This document shows positions 51,317-58,267 of a DNA stretch of 64,000 bases, piece after piece. Where the stretch lies: contig CAVWVW010000003.1 in NCBI GenBank assembly GCA_963758555.1, forward strand, positions 2,046,001 to 2,110,000. The letters run 5' to 3'. Both the position numbers and the translations under genes were made by a program. The notes under the pieces were generated by a model. It worked only from the letters and a program-made list of their open reading frames with translations, ran no database searches and had not been told where the DNA came from. The first letter of the stretch is position 1, and each line of letters begins with the position of its first letter. This DNA is from CAIUMH01 sp963758555 (lineage in GTDB: Bacteria; Actinomycetota; Acidimicrobiia; Acidimicrobiales; RAAP-2).

Positions 51317-51862
51317 ATGGAAGAGCTCATCGAACGAGATCACATCCGACGCGCCTTGCTGCGCTACACCCGTGGCGTCGATCGGCTGGACCGAGAGCTC
51401 ATCGACTCGTGCTTCTTCCCCGACGCCATCATCGAGCACGGGGGCATGGTCTTCGACGGCGAGCACTGGGGGGCTGCGATCATCGAGACGATGTCGTCGG
51501 TGGCCACGCTCACTCGCCACACGATCTCGAACCACTCGATCGAGCTGGCGGGTGACACTGCCTACAGCGAGGCGTACTGCGATGCCCAGATCTTGGAAGA
51601 CAGCCCAGAGGGCTCAGGCGAGCAGCTCCTCCGCCGAGCGGTCCGCTACGTGGATCAGTTCGAGTGCCGTGGAGGCGAGTGGCGTTCGGTCTTCCGCATG
51701 ACGGTGCTCGACTGGGAGCTCATCGAGCCGATCGTTGCTCGACCACCAGCCCTCAGCTACGTCCGAGGGCTCCACTCGACTGACGACGTCTCCTCTCGAC
51801 GGCCACTCAAGCCCGAGGACTACGACAAGCCCGTGACCAACGGCACGTGGGTGCTGCGCTAG
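51317..51862 (+). CDS. NTF2/SnoaL-like protein
   Basis: 181 residues of the nuclear-transport-factor-2 fold, common as small hydrolases, isomerases or dehydratases in catabolic clusters. Landmarks: DHIRRALLRYTRGVDRLDRELIDSCFFPDAII, then TRHTISNHSIELAGDTAYSEAY and the strand RAVRYVDQFECRGGEWR. Buried polar candidates (D, H, R) exist but the reaction is unknown. It could also be a beta-subunit relative of ring-hydroxylating dioxygenases, which share this fold, but no adjacent alpha subunit supports that. ATG 51317 has GGAGG 8 nt upstream. Its stop abuts the convergent SDR 3 stop with no gap. Confidence 0.85.
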   Translation: MEELIERDHIRRALLRYTRGVDRLDRELIDSCFFPDAIIEHGGMVFDGEHWGAAIIETMSSVATLTRHTISNHSIELAGDTAYSEAYCDAQILEDSPEGSGEQLLRRAVRYVDQFECRGGEWRSVFRMTVLDWELIEPIVARPPALSYVRGLHSTDDVSSRRPLKPEDYDKPVTNGTWVLR

Positions 51863-52600
51863 CTAGCGAGCGACGTAGCCACCGTCGACCGGTATCGCCG
51901 TGCCCGTGATGAACGATGACTCGTCGCTGGCGAGAAACAGCGCCGCCGCCGCCAGCTCTTCGGGTCGCCCGTAGCGACCGATCGGCTGCTCAGGCCTTGG
52001 TGTGCCTGGTGCTTGCCCGCGTGCCTTCGACAGCCCGGTGTAGACGATCCCGGGGCAGATGGCGTTGATGCGGATGCCCTCCTCCGCGTAGTCGAGCGCG
52101 GTGGACTTGGTCAGCAAGACGACGCCACCCTTCGCTCCCGAATAGACCGAGAGACCTTTCATGCCGACCAAGCCGGCTGCCGACGCGGTGTTGATGATGG
52201 AACCGCCCCCGGCCTCGAGCATCACCGGGATGGCGTACTTCATCCCGTAGAAGACGCCCTTCAAGTGAACGCCGACCTGGAGCTCGAAGTCCTCGTCGTC
52301 GACCTCGTGGAGCGGCTTGTGGGCACGTCCACCGATGCCAGCGTTGTTGAAGAGGACGTCGAGACCGCCAAACTCGTCCACCGCTGCTCTGATCATGGCT
52401 TTGACGTCCTCGGCGCTGGTCACGTCCACCTTGAGACCAAGCGCCGAGCCACCGAGAGAGGAGGCGACCTCATCTTGGAGGCCGCTCATGTCGGCACAGA
52501 TCACCTGAGCTCCCTCGCTCACAAAGAGCTCGGCCGATGCTCTGCCGATCCCCGAGCCAGCACCAGTGACGATCGCCACCTTTCCGTCGAGTCGTCCCAT
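51863..52600 (-). CDS. Short-chain dehydrogenase/reductase (SDR 3)
   Basis: 245 residues from ATG 52600, placed by GAGAGAGGT upstream; the open frame reaches 52675 without such support. TGAGSGIG cofactor loop at ~12-19, aspartate after strand 2 (ICADMSG) favouring NAD+, NNAG, serine in NTASAAGL, YSGAKGGVV, and GTAIPVDGGYVAR at the end. It is the classical 3-oxoacyl-[ACP]/cyclohexanol-type SDR. It lies 49 nt downstream of the LLM-type gene on the same strand, so the two may form an operon. Confidence 0.93.
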   Translation of the reverse strand: MGRLDGKVAIVTGAGSGIGRASAELFVSEGAQVICADMSGLQDEVASSLGGSALGLKVDVTSAEDVKAMIRAAVDEFGGLDVLFNNAGIGGRAHKPLHEVDDEDFELQVGVHLKGVFYGMKYAIPVMLEAGGGSIINTASAAGLVGMKGLSVYSGAKGGVVLLTKSTALDYAEEGIRINAICPGIVYTGLSKARGQAPGTPRPEQPIGRYGRPEELAAAALFLASDESSFITGTAIPVDGGYVAR

Positions 52601-52649
52601 CAGCGCGCACCTCTCTCTGAGGCCATGAGCGACATGGCCCTCCTCATGA

Positions 52650-53606
52650 TCACTGTCCGACAAGCTCAGCAGCAATCGGAGCGAAGCTCTCGATCAACGG
52701 CTGCGGAACAGTGAGGTAGTTGACGCCGAACATCTCTCGGCGGGCCCGAAGTCGATCGATGACCTCAGACGGTGTGCCGATCAAGACGTTCGGGTGATCG
52801 ATGAGCCCCTCGGTCGGACAGTTCATCTTCTCAGAGACCCACTTGATGGCTTGGTCGTGATCAGCGGTGATCTCGGCGTAGTACGGCGAGCTCTCGATGT
52901 CGAGGGTTCCGAAGCGCTCTCCTGCCGCCTCGCGCACGAAGCCGAGACGAGCTTGTGCCACCTCTTCGGGGGTGAGGCCGTCTTCGTTGATCGGCTTGAA
53001 CGGCACGTTGGCGATGCTCACGATGTCCGCCTCGCGCGCAGCCAACGACAAGACACGCTTCTTGCCGCCGCCGATCATCAGGGGGGGATGGGGTCGCTGG
53101 ACGGGCAGAGGGATCCCGGCGTAGCCGTGGACCTGGACGTGACGTCCATCGATCTCGATGTCCTCTCCTGACCAGTGGGCCTTCAGGAGAGCGACGGTCT
53201 CTTCGAGCTTCGTGACTCGCTCTGGAGCTTCAGCGAAGGTGAGCCCCATCGCCCCGTATTCGCCCGCGCTCCATCCAGCGCCGATGCCCACCTCGAGACG
53301 ACCGTCAGACAGCAGATCAAGGGTGGCGGTCTCCTTGGCCAAGACCGCAGGCACGTGGTAGTCGATGCAAAAGACGCGACAGCCGATCCGAAGGGTCGAG
53401 GTGACCGCCGCCGCCGTCGCCATGGCGGCAATCGGAGCGACGGACATGACGGCTGCGTCGGGCAGATTCCGGTCGAGGTAGTGATCAGAGAGGAACAGGG
53501 TTGAGTAGCCCAGGTCTTCAACCCTGCGAGCGAGATTGCGCCACTCACCTCCACTGGTGACCGAGTTGACCTGGGCGCCGAAGCGAAAGGGGCGCTGCTC
53601 AGGCAC
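52650..53606 (-). CDS. Luciferase-like, F420-dependent-type oxidoreductase (LLM family)
   Basis: 318 residues with the bacterial-luciferase-like TIM barrel. Characteristic strands: FRFGAQVNSVTSGGEWRNLA, YSTLFLSDHYLD, LRIGCRVFCIDYHVPAVLAK, ETATLDLLSDGRLEVGIGAGW and HPPLMIGGGKKRVLSLAA. The SGGRLELGIGAGW-type motif is the phosphate region of F420-type LLM enzymes; actinobacterial members mostly use F420, some FMN. The reaction is not determinable (reduction, oxidation or monooxygenation). First gene of the LLM/SDR 3 group. It diverges from module D across 310 bp with a GTTGTACG motif near its side. Confidence 0.9.
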   Translation of the reverse strand: MPEQRPFRFGAQVNSVTSGGEWRNLARRVEDLGYSTLFLSDHYLDRNLPDAAVMSVAPIAAMATAAAVTSTLRIGCRVFCIDYHVPAVLAKETATLDLLSDGRLEVGIGAGWSAGEYGAMGLTFAEAPERVTKLEETVALLKAHWSGEDIEIDGRHVQVHGYAGIPLPVQRPHPPLMIGGGKKRVLSLAAREADIVSIANVPFKPINEDGLTPEEVAQARLGFVREAAGERFGTLDIESSPYYAEITADHDQAIKWVSEKMNCPTEGLIDHPNVLIGTPSEVIDRLRARREMFGVNYLTVPQPLIESFAPIAAELVGQ

Positions 53607-53916
53607 GGGACAGCCTCTCGCTGCGTGGGATCCCCTTGAGGGACCAGGAACGCTCTCTCATTCGACGATCGTCCTCTCGGCTCCGCGGTGGAAAGTTGTA
53701 CGACGTGTCACATTAGCCAGACGAGTGCGGCGGACCCCTTCCCTCTCTCGGGGCTCGAGGGTGGGGCCGGTGCGCTCTGACCCCTCAGAGAAACCTCGCG
53801 AGGCGCGGTAGACGCCGAGGGGAGTTTTCACTATTGTAGTGATCACTACAAGAATGGGGGGCAGGTAGCGGGCCTCGCCATCACGAACGTGACGTCAACG
53901 AAAGGCGTGCCTGGCT
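53607..53916. promoter_or_regulatory. Divergent intergenic region between LLM gene and Rieske D
   Basis: 310 bp without a gene I can support. It holds GTTGTACGACGTGTCAC (53695-53711) on the LLM side, a perfect hairpin CTCTGACCCCTCAGAG (53775-53790), the 10-bp palindrome CCTCGCGAGG (53794-53803) and the 18-bp palindrome described separately. A possible -35-like TTTTCA (53825-53830) and -10-like TACAAG (53847-53852) overlap the palindrome, so a bound repressor would block them. The hairpin could end transcripts reading across. Confidence 0.5.
53834..53851. promoter_or_regulatory. 18-bp perfect palindrome, operator candidate (module D)
   Basis: TTGTAGTGATCACTACAA, identical to the copy at 47865-47882. 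It ends 65 nt before the Rieske D start, against 66 nt in module C. The flanks and the last bases before the start (ACGAAAGGC, then CTGG and the ATG) also match module C, so the whole leader was duplicated or conserved. Confidence 0.85.
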
Positions 53917-55236
53917 ATGACGACAACACACCACAATGAGCTCACCGAGGCGGAGGTCGGCCTCCAGGAGTTCGAGAAGCCATCGACCGGCACGTGGACC
54001 GAGTCCTTCGGGCTCGACACCGGCCCGGTCTCGCTCAAGGACATCTACGACCCCGAGTTCTATGAGCTCGAGAAGGAAGCGGTCTTCAAGCGCAACTGGC
54101 TCTACATGGGTCGCGTGGAGAAGCTCACCCGCAAGGGCAGCTACTTCACCAAGGAGCTCCCGTTCCTCAACCTCTCCCTCTTCGTCATCCGAGGCATGGA
54201 CGACAAGATCCGGGCGTTCCACAACGTCTGCTCGCACCGCGGCAACAAGCTGCTGTGGGACGACAACCCCGACAACGAGACCTCGGGGAGCTGTCGCCAG
54301 ATCGCCTGCAAGTACCACGGCTGGCGCTACGACCTGGAGGGGCAGGTCTCCTACATCCACAACGCACCGGAGTTCTTCGACTTCGACGTCGAGCAGCTCA
54401 AGCTGCCCGAGATCCACTGCGACACCTGGGCCGGCTTCATCTTCATCAACCTGGAGGAGACCCCGAGCAAGGGGCTTCGTGAGTACCTCACCCCCACGGT
54501 GGCCAAGCTCGAGAGCTACCCCTTCGACCAGATGACCGAGGTCTACGTCTGCGAAGAGACGATCAAGTCGAACTGGAAGGTGTTCATCGACGCCTACCAG
54601 GAGCTCTACCACGTCCCCTACGTCCACTCGAAGATGAACAACCCCGACATCGACGCCACCGGCACCGACAAGGTCCCGTTCATGATCCCGATGTTCCTGC
54701 GCTACGACAAGCACCGCATGTACTCCTCAGGTGGCCCCAAGGCCAACTTGAAGGTGCGCAGCTCTCGCCCGCTCGACGAGCTGTTCTCGAGCTCGTTCTA
54801 CGGCCCGACCGATGCCCCTGACGTGGGTGACCTCGGCGACGGCATCAACCCAGGCAACATCGAGAACTGGGGTCTCGACAACTGGCAGCTCTACCCCAAC
54901 TTCTCGCTCCAGAACTGGGGCCTCGGCTGGTACGTGACCTACGAGCACTGGCCGGTGAGCGCCACGGCGCACCGCTTCGTGCTCTCCCAGTACTTCGTGC
55001 CGCCGAAGAACGCTCGCGAGCGTCTCGCCCAAGAGCACGCGGCGCTGTCGGTCCGTGAGTTCGTGATCCAAGACGTGGGCTCGTGCCAGGCGCTCCAGTC
55101 CGCGGTGGGCACGGGCGCTCGAGACGAGTTCACCCTGAACGACCAGGAGGTCCTCGTCCGGCACCTCCACCACTGTGCCGTGCAAGACGTCGAGGACTAC
55201 AAGCGTGAGCTCAATGCTCAGGAAGGTGGCAAGTGA
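53917..55236 (+). CDS. Rieske non-haem iron oxygenase alpha subunit, module D
   Basis: 439 residues. Rieske ligands C105/H107 and C131/H134, extra C126 (GSCRQIACKYHGW), bridging E229, iron ligands H232/H237 (ELYHVPYVHSK); third ligand in VIQDVGSCQAL. Closest to C and B: near-identical N-terminal run LTEAEVGLQEFEKP and the ending of the Rieske domain. ATG 53917 follows the module-C-like leader with AAAGG as the ribosome-binding site. The frame stays on the plus strand, so modules C and D face opposite ways with about 6 kb between them. Co-translated with the small gene one base downstream. Confidence 0.94.
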   Translation: MTTTHHNELTEAEVGLQEFEKPSTGTWTESFGLDTGPVSLKDIYDPEFYELEKEAVFKRNWLYMGRVEKLTRKGSYFTKELPFLNLSLFVIRGMDDKIRAFHNVCSHRGNKLLWDDNPDNETSGSCRQIACKYHGWRYDLEGQVSYIHNAPEFFDFDVEQLKLPEIHCDTWAGFIFINLEETPSKGLREYLTPTVAKLESYPFDQMTEVYVCEETIKSNWKVFIDAYQELYHVPYVHSKMNNPDIDATGTDKVPFMIPMFLRYDKHRMYSSGGPKANLKVRSSRPLDELFSSSFYGPTDAPDVGDLGDGINPGNIENWGLDNWQLYPNFSLQNWGLGWYVTYEHWPVSATAHRFVLSQYFVPPKNARERLAQEHAALSVREFVIQDVGSCQALQSAVGTGARDEFTLNDQEVLVRHLHHCAVQDVEDYKRELNAQEGGK

Positions 55237-55237
55237 G

Positions 55238-55573
55238 ATGAGCAGTCAGCTGCTTCCTGACGGGTTCGAGAAGCTCGAGCCCTTCGTCGAGACCTGGGCA
55301 CTGCCCACCATGAACGAGCGCTACGAGCGCCGGCTCGAGAGCTCCGTCGACGACATGCAGGTCTTCTACGACGCCATGACGGCCCAAGCCGAAGAGGCGA
55401 TCGTCTACCTCAACCAGTTCGAGCTCGATGACATGCCAGAGCCGGCCCTGCGCCTGCTCTGGATGCTGGGCTCGCTCTCGGCCGTCGGCTTCGCCGTCGA
55501 CATCTTTCACGAGCCCAAGGTGACGGACTCGGCGGAGGCTCGCCTGGCCTGGACGATCACGCCGGTTCCCTAG
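55238..55573 (+). CDS. Rieske-associated small protein, module D
   Basis: 111 residues from ATG 55238, one base after the Rieske D stop, with GGAAGGTGG just upstream. Family pattern: LLPDGFEKLEPFVETW, NERYERRLESSVDDM, VFYDAMTAQAEE, hydrophobic helix ALRLLWMLGSLSAVGFAVDI and EPKVTDSAE. It has lost the proline of VPD (here VTD) and the basic residue of FKQP (here FHEP). Earlier in-frame codons are antisense-phase with the Rieske gene. Function unknown; see the module A copy. Confidence 0.88.
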   Translation: MSSQLLPDGFEKLEPFVETWALPTMNERYERRLESSVDDMQVFYDAMTAQAEEAIVYLNQFELDDMPEPALRLLWMLGSLSAVGFAVDIFHEPKVTDSAEARLAWTITPVP

Positions 55574-55595
55574 GCCAAGGGATTCCGGAGCCCGC

Positions 55596-56519
55596 TCAGT
55601 CGAAGTCGGCCTCGCGCCGGCGGATGATGGCGCACAGGCTCTCGTTGTAGGGAGCCTCTAGACCGAGCTGATGGCTGAGCTCGACCACCTGACCGTTGAT
55701 CACGTCGATCTCGGAGCGCCGCTTGGCCAGGTGGTCGAGTCGCATCGAGGGATTCGTGTTCGGGATCGTCGACGCGAAGCGCGTCACGTAGTCGAGCGGA
55801 TCATCGAAGCCGAGCTCGATGCCCATCGCCTTCGACAGCCGGTAGGCCTCGGCGGTGCAGCCAAGCGCAACCTTCCACGCATCGGCGTCAGCCATCAGCT
55901 CACCGACGGTCGCCTCGAAGGCGGCGGTCGGTGCGCTCAGCGTCACGTTGCAGAGGAACTTCTCCCAGATCATGGTGTGGATGTCGGCAAAGGCCTTGGC
56001 GGTGAAGCCCGCCTCGTTCCAGAGCTGCTCCATGCGCTCGAGGCGCTCGGACATCCCGCCGGCCATCTCACCGAAGCGGATGAGGCGCATCCCCTCGTGG
56101 TGGACGTGACCAGGTTCGACGATCGTGGAGCCGAAGCCTTCAGCGATGCCGATCATGATGTGCTCAGTGGCGACGTGCTGAGCGACTCGCTCACCAGCGC
56201 CCAGGCCGTTCTGGAACGCGATGACGATGCTGTCGGCCTCGAGCAGCGGCGCGATCTCTGCGACGACTGCTTCGACGGAGGAGGCCTTCGTCGACACCAG
56301 CCACACGTCGCAGGGTCCTGCATCCTTCGGGTAGCGCCCGACCTTGAGGTTCGGAACGACGTAGTCGCCGCTGGCCCCGGTGACACGGAGCCCACGCTCG
56401 GCGATGACGTCGAGGTGCTCATCCCACAGGTCGATCGCCCACACCTCGTGGCCGGCGCGTCCCAAGAGACCGGCATAGACCGAGCCCATGGCGCCAGTTC
56501 CAACGATCGCGATCTTCAT
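55596..56519 (-). CDS. 2-dehydropantoate 2-reductase family protein (PanE/ApbA-like)
   Basis: 307 residues from ATG 56519, supported by GGAGG five bases upstream. N-terminal Rossmann loop KIAIVGTGAMGSVYAGLLG, then VWLVSTKASSVEAVV and AFQNGLGAGERVAQHV; the C-terminal helical domain has the catalytic-lysine region MIWEKFLCNVTLSAP and RRSEIDVINGQVVEL. These features fit ketopantoate reductase-like NADPH enzymes. In a catabolic cluster the true role may be reduction or oxidation of another 2-oxo acid, so panE is not assigned. Convergent with module D. Confidence 0.85.
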   Translation of the reverse strand: MKIAIVGTGAMGSVYAGLLGRAGHEVWAIDLWDEHLDVIAERGLRVTGASGDYVVPNLKVGRYPKDAGPCDVWLVSTKASSVEAVVAEIAPLLEADSIVIAFQNGLGAGERVAQHVATEHIMIGIAEGFGSTIVEPGHVHHEGMRLIRFGEMAGGMSERLERMEQLWNEAGFTAKAFADIHTMIWEKFLCNVTLSAPTAAFEATVGELMADADAWKVALGCTAEAYRLSKAMGIELGFDDPLDYVTRFASTIPNTNPSMRLDHLAKRRSEIDVINGQVVELSHQLGLEAPYNESLCAIIRRREADFD

Positions 56520-57013
56520 CTCGTCCTCCACGTGGCCTCCTGGGGAGGCACCACGGTCACCGGTGCATCAGGGCCGAACCCTGCAGGTTCGAGCGCTGCT
56601 GTGCTCAGCGAGCTCTGCCGACTAGAGAAGGTGTGGCGGCACCTCGTCCTCTTCGAGCCACAGGCTCGTCAAGCAACGTTCGACAGGCGTGCCACCGCAC
56701 CACGGGTGAGGTGAGCATACGGCACCGAGCCCACGATCTGCTCTTCGTCCAAATCTCCGGGGAGTCAGCGACGTCCGGGAAACGCCTCAGAACGCAGCGT
56801 TTCCAGCCCGCCGAGCCAGAAGGTGGCGGGGGGATTTGTTGTACGGTATCAAAATTAGTGCAGGCGGCTCCCGTGCTACCTCTGCGCGCACCGCCTCCGC
56901 GGCGGACGAGCGCAAGGCCGGTAACCCTCGGGAGCCGTGAGGCTCGGGTGGCCGAGCCGCAACAGCAGGGGGAGAGCATCGTGGGCGCATCTGGAGAGAC
57001 GGGGGCAGGGGTC
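56520..57013. promoter_or_regulatory. Intergenic region between PanE-like and second P450 genes
   Basis: 494 bp with only unsupported open frames. At 56836-56854 TTTGTTGTACGGTATCAAA is AT-rich and resembles the element at 28359 (GTTATACGATATCTAAC) in spacing and bases. It lies ~160 bp before the P450 start, so a long leader or a longer P450 start (GTG near 56981) is possible. Probably the P450/GMC/thiolase promoter. No RNA gene seen. Confidence 0.45.
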
Positions 57014-58267
57014 ATGGCAGAGGACGCTTCAGTCGAGACGCTCGCAGCGACGGTGCTCCAGAACCCCGGTGGCCTCGAAGATCCCCAAGGACTCTTGGAG
57101 GTCATCCGGGCCGAGGCGCCGATCTGTCCCGGTCCCGGCGGCACGTTCCTCATCTCTGGCTACGAGGAGATCCGGTCCATCTACGTGGACCACACGCACT
57201 TCTCGAGCGCAGCAGCTCAAGCCAAGGAAGCCGATCTCTACGACCGCTACGCGAAGAGCGAGCACGAAGCCAAGGTGGCCCGAGTGATGCTGGGCTCCCA
57301 GATGTTCACCACGGATGAGCCCGATCACTCCCGCCTTCGCTCCGTGGCGCGTGACGCCTTCAGCCCGAAGACCATCGCCAAGCTTCGGCCGATGATCGAA
57401 GAGATCGTCGATGAGCTCATCGTCGAGGTGCAGGGCCCTGAGTCCTTCGACGTCGTGCGCATGCTCGGCTACCCGCTCCCTGAGAAGGTCATCTGCGAGA
57501 TCCTGGGTGCCCCCTTCGAGGACTTTCACCTCTGGGAGGCCTGGGGGCGCGTCGTCTCCGAGCTGCCTCGGACGCGCCAGCCCAACGAAGAGGAGATCCT
57601 CGGGTTCATCGAGGTCGTCAACAACTTCTACAACTACTTCAAGAAGCTCATCGACGAGCGACGCGACCACGCCGGTGATGACCTGATCTCAGCGATGATC
57701 GCGGCGAACGCCGACGAGAAGGTCTCCGACGAAGAGCTGGTCGCCTCGATCATGCTCATCGTGGTGGGAGGCCACGACACCACGGCCAACATGGTCGCCA
57801 ACGGCTTCTACTGGCTGCTCCAGAAGCCCGACCAGTACGCCCTGCTCCGAGAGGACCCCGAGCTCGTCCCTTCTGCGGTCCAAGAGATGCTGCGCTACGA
57901 GCCCTCTGCCCCCTTCCCGCTGCCGCGCTGCGCGATGGAGGACACCGAGGTGGCCGGCGTCACCATCCCGGAGGGCTCCATGGTCCTGCTCGCCGACCAC
58001 GGAGGCGGACGCGACCCGCGTCGCTACGACGATCCCGAGACCTTCGACGTCACCCGCTACGTCGACCGCTCGGCCACGCCGCACCTCTCGTTCGGCTTCG
58101 GCATCCACCGCTGCATCGGCGAGCACCTGGCTCGCCACGAGCTCGAGGCGATGTTCACCGCCATCGTGCGCGACCTGCCCGAGCTCGAGCTCGTCGAGCG
58201 GGGCGACTGGCACGACGGCTTCTTCCGTCACCTCGAAGAGCTGGTCGTGAAGCCCAAGGCGACCTGA
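57014..58267 (+). CDS. Cytochrome P450 (second of two)
   Basis: 417 residues from ATG 57014, with GGGGCAGGGG upstream. I-helix GGHDTTANM at 252-260, ExxR as EMLR at 291-294, and the haem loop FGFGIHRCIGEHLARHE with cysteine at 367. It looks like a soluble, class I P450 of the CYP107/steroid-terpene type, but no subfamily claim is made. It overlaps the GMC start by one base (TGATG), so hydroxylation by this enzyme followed by alcohol oxidation by the GMC enzyme is a natural reading. Ferredoxin partner not present here. Confidence 0.95.
   Translation: MAEDASVETLAATVLQNPGGLEDPQGLLEVIRAEAPICPGPGGTFLISGYEEIRSIYVDHTHFSSAAAQAKEADLYDRYAKSEHEAKVARVMLGSQMFTTDEPDHSRLRSVARDAFSPKTIAKLRPMIEEIVDELIVEVQGPESFDVVRMLGYPLPEKVICEILGAPFEDFHLWEAWGRVVSELPRTRQPNEEEILGFIEVVNNFYNYFKKLIDERRDHAGDDLISAMIAANADEKVSDEELVASIMLIVVGGHDTTANMVANGFYWLLQKPDQYALLREDPELVPSAVQEMLRYEPSAPFPLPRCAMEDTEVAGVTIPEGSMVLLADHGGGRDPRRYDDPETFDVTRYVDRSATPHLSFGFGIHRCIGEHLARHELEAMFTAIVRDLPELELVERGDWHDGFFRHLEELVVKPKAT

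Noticed and set aside
51863..53606. NTF2-like protein at 51317 as a classical Rieske beta subunit
   Set aside because: It is more than 2 kb from Rieske D with other genes between and in a different transcription unit; the small helical proteins occupy the place next to the alpha genes.
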